Counted from the first letter of the stretch, positions 16,805 through 24,599 are shown. The stretch: DNA of 36,958 bases from Aeriscardovia aeriphila (GCA_949290445.1 CASERW010000008.1:1-36958), one strand, 5' to 3'. The notes: a model not told the origin generated them from the letters alone. Made by a program: numbers and translations.

Positions 16805-18457
16805 ATGGTTGATGAGGTTGAAGCACGTCCTCTTCCTGCGGATGATTCTTTGGCACAGGTGAAAAGTTTTGCTGATTTGGGCCGCGTCTGGTTCATCGGT
16901 ATCGGCGGTTCGGGAATGTCCGTTCTCGCCCAAATGTTGCACGAAGCTGGCGTTCCGGTTTCTGGTTCTGACCGTACAGCTTCCCACTATACTGAGCATT
17001 TGGAGAGCATTGGTATTCCTGTTACCATCGGTCAAAAGCCTCAGAATATTCACGATGTCGATACCGTGGTGTGGAGCTCGGCTATCAGCGCGGATGCTCC
17101 GGAGATGCTCGAGGCGCGTCGTCAAGGCTTGTTGCTCGCTCATCGTTCCGACATTTTGGCGCTCTTCCTGCGCACGCGCAATTCGATCGCTGTAGCTGGT
17201 ACGCATGGTAAGACCACGACGAGCTCCATGCTCGCCACGATTTTTGCTAACGCGCATGCTGCTGGTGAAGTGGCAGCGACTGAGGATGCTGCAGCGGCTG
17301 GCGAGGCTTCCGCAGCTGGCGATGCTGCAGCGGCTGGCGAGGCTTCCGCGGCTGGCGATGCTGCTTTCGCTGACCCAAGCTTCGCTATCGGCGGCTCGGT
17401 GAAAACCGCGCATGGCACCATTCCTGGCGGCCATGTCGGTACCGGCTCGTGGATGGTTGCTGAAGCAGACGAGTCCGATGGCTCGTTTGAAAAGTATCGT
17501 CCGCTCATCGGCGTGGTGACGAATGCCGAGGGTGACCACCTTGACCACTACGGCACGGTGGCCCACTATCGTTCCGCATTCGCAGCCTACATTGGTCACA
17601 TTCAGCGTGCCGTCGTGCTGTGCGGCGACGACGAAGGCGCGCGCGAAGTGTATAACTCGCTCGAGCCTCGCATTCAACAGCAGGTGTGGGTGTATTCCAC
17701 TGATAATCTCGAGAAACTCGGCTTGCCTGGTTTGAGTGAGAAAAATTTTGTTCAGATTGTCACTTCGCAGGAAATGGTTGCCGACAAGCCAACCGAGCAT
17801 GGCGGAGTCGAGGAAACGCTCACGGTTCGTATCCCGAGCTCTTTGGTCGATGGGGGAGCGCAGGTAAGCATTGGCCTGCACGTGCCTGGCATTCATAACG
17901 CGCGTAACGCCACTGCAGCTCTCACCGCGGCTTTGCTGGCGGGAGTGAGCCTGCCTGGTGTGGTGCATGGTTTGGAGAGCTTCTTGGGTGCTGCCCGCCG
18001 CTTCGACTTCCAAGGCGAGGTCAACGGTGTGAGCTTGTACAACGATTACGGCCATCACCCTACTGAAGTTGCCACCTTCTTGCAGGCTGCGCGCCGTCGC
18101 TTCCCGCACTCCACTTTGCGCGTGCTCTTCCAGCCGCACACCTATTCGCGTACGCAGACTTTCACCAAGGAGTTGGTGGATGCTCTCGATATTGCTGATG
18201 ACGTGTACCTTTCGCATCTGTTTGCAGCGCGCGAGCTGGCCAGCGACTACCCAGGGATTAGCACGCAAACGCTCATTGATGAAGCCAAGAAGCGCGGTAT
18301 TGATGCGAAGTTCCACTACATTGACGACATGTATGAAGCGGGTATTGCCATGGCTCATGCCAGCCATCCGGGCGATATTCTCTCCACAGTGGGTGGAGGA
18401 GATATCAATTTGGTGAATCCGACCATTCTTGACGCTTTGCACACACTGGATCGATAG
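16805..18457 (+). CDS. murC: UDP-N-acetylmuramate--L-alanine ligase MurC
   Basis: MurC adds L-Ala to UDP-MurNAc. The N-terminal domain has WFIGIGGSGMSVLAQML; the P-loop is AGTHGKTTTSSM (about 131-142); later motifs are VAEADESDGSF, NAEGDHLDHY, GIHNARNATAAL, YNDYGHHPTEV and FQPHTYSRT. About residues 152-190, directly after the P-loop helix, hold an Ala/Gly/Glu/Asp repeat absent from typical MurC. Start: ATG 16805 follows AAGGAACGG with 8-nt spacing. A GTG at 16742 overlapping the murG stop (GTGA) would add 21 residues and couple translation. Confidence 0.94.
   Translation: MVDEVEARPLPADDSLAQVKSFADLGRVWFIGIGGSGMSVLAQMLHEAGVPVSGSDRTASHYTEHLESIGIPVTIGQKPQNIHDVDTVVWSSAISADAPEMLEARRQGLLLAHRSDILALFLRTRNSIAVAGTHGKTTTSSMLATIFANAHAAGEVAATEDAAAAGEASAAGDAAAAGEASAAGDAAFADPSFAIGGSVKTAHGTIPGGHVGTGSWMVAEADESDGSFEKYRPLIGVVTNAEGDHLDHYGTVAHYRSAFAAYIGHIQRAVVLCGDDEGAREVYNSLEPRIQQQVWVYSTDNLEKLGLPGLSEKNFVQIVTSQEMVADKPTEHGGVEETLTVRIPSSLVDGGAQVSIGLHVPGIHNARNATAALTAALLAGVSLPGVVHGLESFLGAARRFDFQGEVNGVSLYNDYGHHPTEVATFLQAARRRFPHSTLRVLFQPHTYSRTQTFTKELVDALDIADDVYLSHLFAARELASDYPGISTQTLIDEAKKRGIDAKFHYIDDMYEAGIAMAHASHPGDILSTVGGGDINLVNPTILDALHTLDR
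17288..17359 (+). repeat. Two 36-bp tandem repeats inside murC
   Basis: Units at 17288-17323 and 17324-17359 differ by one base and encode AAAAGEASAAGD twice. Flanking sequence (AATEDAAAAGE) looks like further decayed units. The repeat extends a surface loop of the MurC central domain and keeps the reading frame. Confidence 0.9.
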
Positions 18458-18488
18458 ACTCGAAAGCAGCTGAAGAGAAGGAGTGCCC

Positions 18489-19559
18489 ATGGCGCGGGAA
18501 ATTACAGGTCATGCAGGAGCGAAGAGACGGATTACGTCTTCACTTGCTGCACGCTCTGCAATCACCGAAGAGGATCAGACCACTGAGCACTCCATTCAGT
18601 CTGCAGGCCGCCTCAGCACCTCTGCACGCAAGCTGAGCGCGGCTTCGCACTCCGATGATGAGCCTTCGGCTCCTACATTCGCTGCTTCGCGCCATTCCCG
18701 ATCGCTCACCGGCTTTGGTGACCCGCGCAAGCTCGCCCATTCCAACGGCATTATGCAAACCCTGGCCGAGCAAGCTCAGGGCAAAACGGGGATTTTTACC
18801 CCGTCCGCACACCATGAGGAGCTTAGCGAAGCCGAACAGTTGGCCATCGACAGGCGCAAGACGTCCTTCAAACGCGCAGCTTTCGTGGTTGCTGGAGCAG
18901 TTCTCCTGCTTTTCATTGCTTGGGCTCTTGCCTTTTCCCCCGCACTTCAGGTGAGCATGAAAGATGTTACTGTGAAAGGCACGAACCAGTGGGTGAGCGA
19001 ACAGCAGATTCGCACAGCCATTAAGGGCCGTCTTGACCGCTCGCTTATTCTTATTCCGAGCAAGGAATTGAAAGAGCCAATTGAACAGATTCGCACGGTT
19101 GATGAAGTGAAAATTGAGCGCACTTTGCCTCACCACATCACCATTCATGTGGTGACCCGCACTCCACAAGCCGTACTGAAGGATGCTTCTGGCAAGTTCA
19201 CCGTTGTCGACAAGAACTCGGTAATTATGGGCGAGGTCAAGCAGCCGATGAGCAATGCTCCGGTGATCAGCGTCAACGAAGTGAACCAAGCTTTGCGCAC
19301 GGATGCTATTCAGCAAACGTTGAAAGTGCTGTCGGCCATGAACCCTGAACTTCGTGCCAATATGAGCGAAGTGAGTGCGGCTACGCGCGATTCGATCAGC
19401 ACGAAAACGAAGGATAACTTCACCATTGTGTGGGGTGACGCTTCGCAAATGCCACTGAAAATCGATGAAGTGAAGCACCTTCTGGGAAACGAAGGGGCGA
19501 TGGGTGCCAACACTATCATCGATGTGTCAGCGCCCGATCGCCCCATTTTGAAGTCCTAA
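18489..19559 (+). CDS. ftsQ: Division protein FtsQ/DivIB
   Basis: A bitopic divisome protein that recruits the FtsL-containing complex. An unusually long cytoplasmic N terminus of about 130 residues (Ser/Thr/Ala rich, probably disordered) precedes one membrane segment (about 136-156, AAFVVAGAVLLLFIAWALAF). A POTRA domain follows (VSMKDVTVKGTNQWVSEQQI), with KIERTLPHHITIHVVTRTPQAVL and then an FtsQ domain. AAGGAG is 6 nt before ATG 18489; a GTG at 18483 is too close. ftsZ does not follow directly, so the cluster ends here. Confidence 0.92.
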   Translation: MAREITGHAGAKRRITSSLAARSAITEEDQTTEHSIQSAGRLSTSARKLSAASHSDDEPSAPTFAASRHSRSLTGFGDPRKLAHSNGIMQTLAEQAQGKTGIFTPSAHHEELSEAEQLAIDRRKTSFKRAAFVVAGAVLLLFIAWALAFSPALQVSMKDVTVKGTNQWVSEQQIRTAIKGRLDRSLILIPSKELKEPIEQIRTVDEVKIERTLPHHITIHVVTRTPQAVLKDASGKFTVVDKNSVIMGEVKQPMSNAPVISVNEVNQALRTDAIQQTLKVLSAMNPELRANMSEVSAATRDSISTKTKDNFTIVWGDASQMPLKIDEVKHLLGNEGAMGANTIIDVSAPDRPILKS

Positions 19560-19567
19560 TGCTGGCT

Positions 19568-19596
19568 GGTAATCTTAAGAAATTCTTGAGATTACC
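19568..19596. terminator. Terminator-like hairpin after ftsQ, shared with the convergent gene
   Basis: GGTAATCTTAAGAA (19568-19581) and TTCTTGAGATTACC (19583-19596) are inverted repeats with one mismatch; the base of the stem is fixed by GGTAATCT/AGATTACC and the loop lies in AGAAATTCT. It sits between ftsQ (ends 19559) and a convergent gene (ends 19602), fitting a bidirectional terminator without a T run. Confidence 0.7.
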
Positions 19597-19601
19597 ACTG
19601 T

Positions 19602-20465
19602 TCAGATTCCTCTGTTATTCGCATCGGCTGCCAGTGTGTTGACGGCTTGAAGCATCTTGTAGTCGAAGATCCATGGGCCAACGAGAATGAGGCTTCCCAA
19701 AACTTTCCAGCCCCAGAAAGTGCCTGCGGAAAGCATGCGAGGGTAGCCGCGGCTTTGCAGCGCATCACCGACACGATCGCTGAAGCCATGCCACCACACC
19801 AGAGGGTAGATGCCCAAGGTCAGCCAGCTGAAGAGGAATACCATGAGCAGGTAGCTGTGGGTTTTCTTGCCGTCGCGCGGGCTGCAGATTTCGTTGACGT
19901 CGGAGACGATGAAGTACATGACGACGAGGCCATAGATTCCACCGGTAATGAAGTTCAAGAAGAACCAGGCGACGAAGCTGCGGTCTTGCTTGAAGAAGCG
20001 GCGAATTTGGCCACCGTTATTCGAGTAGGGTGGTGCTGCTTGGAAGCCTGCACCTTGCTGGTAGTTCTGGTAGCCTGCGCCAGTTTGGTAGGGCTGGCCG
20101 TTTTGATAGGCGTTACCTTGTTGATAGCCCGTGCCTTGTTGATAGCTCGTACCTTGCTGATAGCTGGTGCCTTGCTGATAGGCAGGGCCAGATTGGAAGC
20201 TCGCATTCGCATAACCGTTGGTATTGGTGTAGCTCGCATTGAAATACGTGCCGTTCGTGTACCCATTTGCAGTGGCATATGTGCCAGTAGGGTTCGTGGA
20301 GTTCGGCTGGGTAGCGTCAGCTGCAGGCTGCTGCTGAGTATTTGCCTCAGCGTTAGTCTGCTGAGTGTATGCCTGTTGCTCTGCGGGAGCAGGCGTTGGG
20401 TTCTGCGGGCCTGGAGTCTGGTCGTTTGGCCCTGGCATTTGAGGTGTTGGGTTTGGAGTACTCAT
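19602..20465 (-). CDS. DUF4234-type membrane protein with Gln/Tyr/Gly-rich N-terminal tail
   Basis: A 287-residue protein. Residues 1-150 are low complexity: Pro/Gln/Thr/Asn rich, then YQQG-type repeats (about 95-139). The C-terminal 130 residues form a membrane domain matching DUF4234-like proteins: RSFVAWFFLNFITGGIYGLVVMYFIVSDVNEIC, then a second hydrophobic stretch with LTLGIYPLVWWHGFSDRVG and a third near the end. Function is unknown. The start is preceded on the minus strand by GAAGGACG. It is divergent from the next gene, which shares its first six residues (MSTPNP) and similar tail composition. Confidence 0.75.
   Translation of the reverse strand: MSTPNPTPQMPGPNDQTPGPQNPTPAPAEQQAYTQQTNAEANTQQQPAADATQPNSTNPTGTYATANGYTNGTYFNASYTNTNGYANASFQSGPAYQQGTSYQQGTSYQQGTGYQQGNAYQNGQPYQTGAGYQNYQQGAGFQAAPPYSNNGGQIRRFFKQDRSFVAWFFLNFITGGIYGLVVMYFIVSDVNEICSPRDGKKTHSYLLMVFLFSWLTLGIYPLVWWHGFSDRVGDALQSRGYPRMLSAGTFWGWKVLGSLILVGPWIFDYKMLQAVNTLAADANNRGI
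20049..20183 (-). repeat. Degenerate 18-bp tandem repeats encoding YQQGTx units
   Basis: Within the minus-strand gene at 19602-20465, consecutive units encode YQQGTS, YQQGTS, YQQGTG, YQQGNA, YQNGQP and YQTGAG. The first three units are nearly identical in DNA, implying recent slippage; later ones are diverged. Confidence 0.85.
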
Positions 20466-20581
20466 AATCGTCCTTCGTCCTCTGAGCGAATTTCTTCAAT
20501 TGTATGGCCGATCTTGTGCATCAGCATAGAGAAGTGATTAAACTGAAGGAAAATACTGAACAAGCTCTGAGAGGAGCTACC

Positions 20582-21586
20582 ATGAGCACTCCTAATCCGC
20601 AGCCAAAGCCAAGCGAGCAGCCGAACCCTGACGAGCAGCAGAACTTGGGCGAGCAGCCTCAAGCCTATGAGCAGCAACAAGCGTACCAGCAGCAATACGG
20701 CGCGCAATACCAAGGTCAGTATCAAGGCCCATATCAGGGTCAAAACCAACAGACTGATCAGGGTCAATACCAGCAGCCCTATCAGGCTCAGTACCAGCAG
20801 CAGTACCAGCAGCAGTATGCGGGCTACCAACAGCCGTACCAGAATACTTACCAACAGCCGTACACTGGTAATCAACAGCCATACCAGCAGCCCTATCAGC
20901 CGCTTCCTCACTCCAGCAAGGCCATTGCGGCGCTGGTGCTGATGATTATCTCCCTGCTCATTTGCTGGCTGCCACTCTTCAACATCATCTCCATCGTCTG
21001 CGCGATTGTCGCAATCGTTCTGGGCAAGCAGGCGATGCAAGAGACCAGCAGGCCACCATTCCCACGTGGCCGTGAGATGGCAGGAACTTCCGTCGCTTTG
21101 GGCGCCTACTCGATCTTCTTCGCCGCATGTGTCGACGTGATGGTCCTCATTATGGTCGCCGCAGGCATGTCCGGCGCAGACACTCGCTTCACCTCGCCTT
21201 ACAGCTTCTTGGATACGACTAAGAGCATCAGCGCTGAGGTGAAAACCACACATCCGGCCATGATCTTTTGGACGGATGGCGAGAACGTCGGCTCGTACAC
21301 CATGCGGGAAAAAGGCAAGTGGACCCGCCATTTCGCTGACGACGGCAACAACCATTACGCTGTCATCGCCATCGCTGACCCCTCGGCCATTCAAAACGGC
21401 AGCATCAACTTCTCTTTGGGTTGCTCTTTGAAGGAAGAGGAGCATGAGATTACCACTTCGCGTATCTCTTCTCCGACGAATTACGTCTACTGCTCGTCCT
21501 TGACGGAGAAGGACGTTCCGATGATGAAGCGACTTCTCAAGAAGATGATGAGAAAAGACCGTTTTAGCTTACAATCATATGCTTAG
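20582..21586 (+). CDS. DUF4190-like membrane protein with Gln/Tyr-rich tail
   Basis: A 334-residue protein. Residues 1-115 are Gln/Tyr/Pro rich with many YQQ and QPYQ units. Two membrane segments follow (about 118-150 LVLMIISLLICWLPLFNIISIVCAIVAIVLGK, and about 175-200), the arrangement of DUF4190-like proteins. The C-terminal ~120 residues are soluble and unrecognised, ending in a Lys/Arg-rich helix. ATG 20582 is preceded by GAGAGGAGCTACC. Function unknown; the tail resembles prion-like or wall-spanning linkers. It is the last chromosomal gene before the integrated element; its 3' end may lie close to the attachment site. Confidence 0.75.
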   Translation: MSTPNPQPKPSEQPNPDEQQNLGEQPQAYEQQQAYQQQYGAQYQGQYQGPYQGQNQQTDQGQYQQPYQAQYQQQYQQQYAGYQQPYQNTYQQPYTGNQQPYQQPYQPLPHSSKAIAALVLMIISLLICWLPLFNIISIVCAIVAIVLGKQAMQETSRPPFPRGREMAGTSVALGAYSIFFAACVDVMVLIMVAAGMSGADTRFTSPYSFLDTTKSISAEVKTTHPAMIFWTDGENVGSYTMREKGKWTRHFADDGNNHYAVIAIADPSAIQNGSINFSLGCSLKEEEHEITTSRISSPTNYVYCSSLTEKDVPMMKRLLKKMMRKDRFSLQSYA

Positions 21587-21652
21587 TTAACGTCTGTGGA
21601 ACGTTGGAATCACACGGATTGAGACGATTTAGCGTTTTAGCTCACGGTCATA
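21560..21652. repeat. Imperfect direct repeats at the element's left end (possible att or integrase sites)
   Basis: CGTTTTAGCTTACAATCATA (21560-21579) and CGTTTTAGCTCACGGTCATA (21633-21652) match at 17 of 20 positions. The first lies in the last codons of the preceding gene, the second just before the integrase stop codon at 21664. They could be integrase arm-binding sites or part of attL. The other end of the element is outside the window, so the core cannot be defined. Confidence 0.4.
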
Positions 21653-21663
21653 GTTTTCGCTCA

Positions 21664-22941
21664 TTATTGTGCGTCAATCGTATGCGAATTGTATGCAGAG
21701 CCAACAATCTGATCTACTAACCGCGCAACATCCTGTAAGCGATTAGGCCAAAAACTGGCGTAGATATCAAGCGTGATACTCGCCGACGAGTGCCCGAGCT
21801 GCTGCTGGAGTGTTTTGACGTCCGCGCCAGCAGCGATAGCAATGCTCGCGTATGAGTGCCGGAGACTATGGATCGTAAAACCCTGCCCATCAAGGTGAGC
21901 CAGTTCGAGCGACGGATACCACACTCGGTTACGCCAATTCATGAGATCAACCGGTTTACCCTTATGCGAGAGAAACAGGAATTCACTGCCATCACGACCT
22001 GCTATCTGCTCGCGCAACGATGGTGCGAGAAATCGGGGGATCGCGATCACTCGCGTTTTACCGTTTTTCGGTGGCGCGAGCACAGCCCTCTTATTCTCTA
22101 CGTGAGACCACGTGCGACGAATCACAGCACTACTCAAGTCCTTGCTCAGGTCACTGATCCGGAGTGCTAAAGTCTCATCAATACGCGCACCCGTATACGC
22201 TTGGAACAACACGAGCAAACCATCGGACGACGTGCCGACCTTACTTGCCGCCTCTGCTATTACTTTGATTTGCTCGGGATTCAACACTGTCATCTGCGGT
22301 TGCTCTGGCTTCGGGACAGTAACCTTGCTCGCAGGATTCTCTGTAATCCACCCGTTCTTAACCGCATACGTAAGTACTCCGGAAAATACGACTTTCACAA
22401 TGCTCCTGATTGAGCGTGGTGAAAGAGTCTTGATTTTCTTCTTTCTGCCTGGGGCACTCTCGTATGTGCCAGCAGCAAGAGTGTTAACCCACTGTTGAGC
22501 TTTCTGCACGGTAATCGCGTTTAACGGCTCACCCGCCCACGTTGGTAGCACGTAAAGTTTGAGCTCCAGCTCATAGTGTGCGATCGTACTTTGCCGGACG
22601 TCCAGCTTCGAGCGCATCCACTCCCTCGCCACGTCCGCGAACAATCGCTGCCCCTGAGCTGGATCATGGTATCGTCCGCGCCTCACATCATCCTCCATCG
22701 CGGCTGCAAAAGCGTCCGCATCCGCACGAGACTCGAATGCTTTGACCGCCTGACGCTTCCCGCCGTCCGCAGTGGGCTGGTACCATCTGCACCGCCATCG
22801 TTTTCCTCGCCCATATCGTGCGAGTCTGTATTCTTCAGGCACACGAGCCTTCAACGGATCATGAGACTGGGAAAGCGCTCGCCTCACCCGGCTAGGCGCA
22901 TCCTTACGAAGCCACAAGTCATCAATCATCACGCGAGACAT
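21664..22941 (-). CDS. int: Tyrosine recombinase/integrase of a mobile element
   Basis: A 425-residue phage-type integrase. The N-terminal part (about 35-95) looks like an AP2-like arm-binding domain (KRWRCRWYQPTADGGKRQAVKAF). A SAM-like core-binding domain follows (about 100-195), then the catalytic domain with R253 (GARIDE), H358-x-x-R361, H384 (QLGHSS) and nucleophile Y394 (LDIYASF). All key residues are intact. The gene points outward to the left chromosome junction, as is usual for site-specific elements. Its 5' end overlaps the ImmA-type gene by 13 bp, so repressor, peptidase and integrase form one operon. Confidence 0.95.
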   Translation of the reverse strand: MSRVMIDDLWLRKDAPSRVRRALSQSHDPLKARVPEEYRLARYGRGKRWRCRWYQPTADGGKRQAVKAFESRADADAFAAAMEDDVRRGRYHDPAQGQRLFADVAREWMRSKLDVRQSTIAHYELELKLYVLPTWAGEPLNAITVQKAQQWVNTLAAGTYESAPGRKKKIKTLSPRSIRSIVKVVFSGVLTYAVKNGWITENPASKVTVPKPEQPQMTVLNPEQIKVIAEAASKVGTSSDGLLVLFQAYTGARIDETLALRISDLSKDLSSAVIRRTWSHVENKRAVLAPPKNGKTRVIAIPRFLAPSLREQIAGRDGSEFLFLSHKGKPVDLMNWRNRVWYPSLELAHLDGQGFTIHSLRHSYASIAIAAGADVKTLQQQLGHSSASITLDIYASFWPNRLQDVARLVDQIVGSAYNSHTIDAQ

Positions 22942-23378
22942 AATGTGCCCTTATCGATTGTTTTTGCGTCGTCCCCACTCACAGAGTGCGAACAGAGTTT
23001 CTTCCAGTCGTTAATAAGTGATGGTGTGACACCTAAGTCACAGGCAATATGCCACACATCGGTTCCGTAAATTTGCTCGGAGAGCGCGTACTCGATCGGG
23101 TCGATAAGTAATAGTGCTGTTCTCCTGCGGCATCGCGTTTCGTTGAGACCACCGTTTACGCCGAGGCATGTGGTATCCCCGTAGTAGGCGTGGGTGAGCT
23201 CATGACAGAGCGTGCAGCGCCGTTGCGTGTCAGAGAGCCCTGGGTCAAGCCAGATAGTGTCATTATGCCAGTCCCAAATACCACACAGGCTGTCAGGCAA
23301 AGGGTGATCGAGGACACGGAGACCTCGCGCGTCAGCCTCATCGTAGAGGTCTTGGAGTGTCGGATTGAGGGCGCTCAC
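22929..23378 (-). CDS. ImmA/IrrE-family metallopeptidase
   Basis: A 149-residue protein with the zinc-protease motif H59-E-L-T-H63 (CTLCHELTHAYYGD), typical of ImmA/IrrE peptidases (COG2856). In ICEBs1 of Bacillus the analogous ImmA cleaves the element repressor ImmR after DNA damage, inducing excision. Here the gene lies directly downstream of an XRE repressor gene with an ATGA overlap, the same arrangement. That it cleaves that repressor is inference. The C-terminal half (ALSEQIYGTDVWHIACDLGVTPSLINDW) contains a helix-turn-helix-like segment. Confidence 0.88.
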   Translation of the reverse strand: MSALNPTLQDLYDEADARGLRVLDHPLPDSLCGIWDWHNDTIWLDPGLSDTQRRCTLCHELTHAYYGDTTCLGVNGGLNETRCRRRTALLLIDPIEYALSEQIYGTDVWHIACDLGVTPSLINDWKKLCSHSVSGDDAKTIDKGTLCLA

Positions 23379-23845
23379 TCTTCCGGCGTCTCACTTTCCG
23401 CTCGCTTGTTTGGATCATGGTTAGCAGCAAGCTCTGCCCAGTCAGCCGGAAACTCAGGATCAGGACGAGGATGGGAGAGCTTATGGACGAACTCTAGTTC
23501 TTCTTTCTTCTGTTCGGCTGGATTGATCGGCTTTATCAGGCGCTGACCATCTTTGACATAGATTAGGTGTGCAGCGACTGTCGATGAGGCAGGCATCTGT
23601 TCCTGTTCTTTTTTAGCGATTCTCTCTCCTTCAGAGATGATGTCTGATGGATTTTCATCGAGTGCCTCGCAAAATGCTTCAAACGCATTGAGGTCAATGG
23701 TTCGCTTCCCCAAGAGGATTTTTGATAGTTGCGATTGACTGATCCCCATCGCGGCAGCAGCCTGAGCTTGAGTGACGCCATGAAAAGCCATTCTCCCTTT
23801 CATGACTCGGGCTACCGCTTTCCCAAATGTTGAAACTGTCTCCAT
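23375..23845 (-). CDS. XRE-family repressor of the element
   Basis: A 156-residue protein with a lambda-repressor-type HTH at about 18-75 (GVTQAQAAAAMGISQSQLSKILLGKRTIDLNAFEAFCEAL), then a charged linker (EGERIAKKEQEQ) and a polar C-terminal region. It probably binds the palindromes at 23896-23930 and keeps the element quiescent. Its stop overlaps the start of the peptidase gene. By analogy with ImmR, the C-terminal region could be the peptidase substrate. Confidence 0.88.
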   Translation of the reverse strand: METVSTFGKAVARVMKGRMAFHGVTQAQAAAAMGISQSQLSKILLGKRTIDLNAFEAFCEALDENPSDIISEGERIAKKEQEQMPASSTVAAHLIYVKDGQRLIKPINPAEQKKEELEFVHKLSHPRPDPEFPADWAELAANHDPNKRAESETPEE

Positions 23846-23885
23846 GAACTCAATTATGCCAGCGACACGCCGAATAGTACAGAAT

Positions 23886-23930
23886 TTGACACAGGTAGTT
23901 CCACGGAACTATAAATAGTTCCCGTGAACA
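23886..23930 (+). promoter_or_regulatory. Promoter overlapped by two repressor operators (element genetic switch)
   Basis: On the plus strand TTGACA (23886-23891) and TATAAA (23910-23915) are separated by 18 bp, a strong sigma-70-type promoter. Two related palindromes overlap it: TAGTTCC-AC-GGAACTA (23896-23911, perfect) and TAGTTCCCGTGAACA (23916-23930, imperfect), with centres about 20 bp apart. Transcription should start near 23922, 2 nt before the GTG of the next gene, so that mRNA would be nearly leaderless. The operators separate the divergent repressor operon (minus strand) from the early operon (plus strand). Confidence 0.8.
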
Positions 23931-24268
23931 GAAATAGTCTCAACAAACTTGTCATCGCTAATGTGCGTGCCGGGCTGGGCATTAGACGCGAAAGCATTAA
24001 CCACGCTTCGGCAAAGATCGGGATTCCGATCACGACCTTCAAACGGCGATTGGGCAATGCAAGCCCGTTCACGCTCGATGAGGTCGAGAAAATCGCACAG
24101 CACTTTGGTGTCAATGCCGCAACATTGATCTCCAACTCATTCCCATCGGGATCCGTCGCATTAACTGCGACTTCAGACAACAAAAAGCCCTCTGCTGGCA
24201 CAGAGGGCAATGAGGCAGAAATCGACCCCCTTGGTGGGCGTCAAAAGAAGGAAACCACAAATGAGTGA
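23924..24268 (+). CDS. Small HTH DNA-binding protein (Cro-like)
   Basis: A 114-residue protein with an XRE-like HTH at about 8-62 (ANVRAGLGIRRESINHASAKIGIPITTFKRRLGN, FTLDEVEKIAQHFGV). It is the first gene of the rightward operon and lies opposite the repressor, the position of a Cro-like regulator. The C-terminal 45 residues are polar and unstructured. The GTG start has no ribosome binding site but sits within about 2 nt of the predicted transcription start, consistent with leaderless translation. It overlaps the next gene by 8 bp. Confidence 0.78.
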   Translation: MNRNSLNKLVIANVRAGLGIRRESINHASAKIGIPITTFKRRLGNASPFTLDEVEKIAQHFGVNAATLISNSFPSGSVALTATSDNKKPSAGTEGNEAEIDPLGGRQKKETTNE

Positions 24269-24497
24269 CGTGAGGACTGCTACTCGCTGGAGTTTGGCTC
24301 CGAATCGTGATCTGAAGATTATCGGTTACACGGCAGCTGACCTCGAATACATGACGGGCATTAGCAAAAACACGTTTAACACGTGGCGGTACGAGGGTCG
24401 AGGCCCGAAATACATGCAAGTCGAGGGCAAAAAAATCATCTACCCAGTCAAGGAATTCAACGAATGGTGGGACAAGCAAAAGCAAGAGGGTGAGTGA
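24261..24497 (+). CDS. Excisionase-like HTH (MerR/AlpA-type) protein
   Basis: A 78-residue protein with a winged-helix HTH_17 pattern: LKIIGYTAADLEYMTGISKNTFNTWRYEGRGPKYMQVEGKKIIYPVKEFNEWW. Small proteins of this kind act as excisionases or directionality factors for tyrosine integrases. The ATG at 24261 follows AAGAAGGAAACCAC and overlaps the previous stop, indicating coupling. The assignment as Xis is by fold and location, not by sequence identity. Confidence 0.78.
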   Translation: MSDVRTATRWSLAPNRDLKIIGYTAADLEYMTGISKNTFNTWRYEGRGPKYMQVEGKKIIYPVKEFNEWWDKQKQEGE

Positions 24498-24599
24498 TGG
24501 AGCCTTGGAGTCAGCAGTGGTGGTGAACTGCCCACGACTGCCATCTCTATCACCGGCAAAGACCGCGCTACCGCATCAGCCTACCGGATCTCCTCACCT
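24497..24599 (+). other. Start region of the helicase gene, with a possible frameshift remnant
   Basis: An ATG at 24497 overlaps the excisionase stop (TGATGG) after an AGAGGGTGAG ribosome binding site, but it reads only nine codons (MEPWSQQWW) to a TGA at 24524-24526. The helicase frame is open from 24498 without any ATG, GTG or TTG before 24600. This suggests either a short leader ORF or a +1/-1 frameshift that severed the original coupled start. Confidence 0.45.

Noticed and set aside
17288..17359. Direct repeats that might suggest CRISPR
   Set aside because: Only two adjacent units with no spacers, in frame in murC. No cas genes are present.
16706..18490. A 594-codon minus-strand open frame
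   Set aside because: Antisense shadow of murC and ftsQ; murC has all catalytic motifs on the plus strand.
21587..21663. A tRNA gene as integration site
   Set aside because: No cloverleaf or T-loop (GTTCRANNC) pattern is seen near the integrase.
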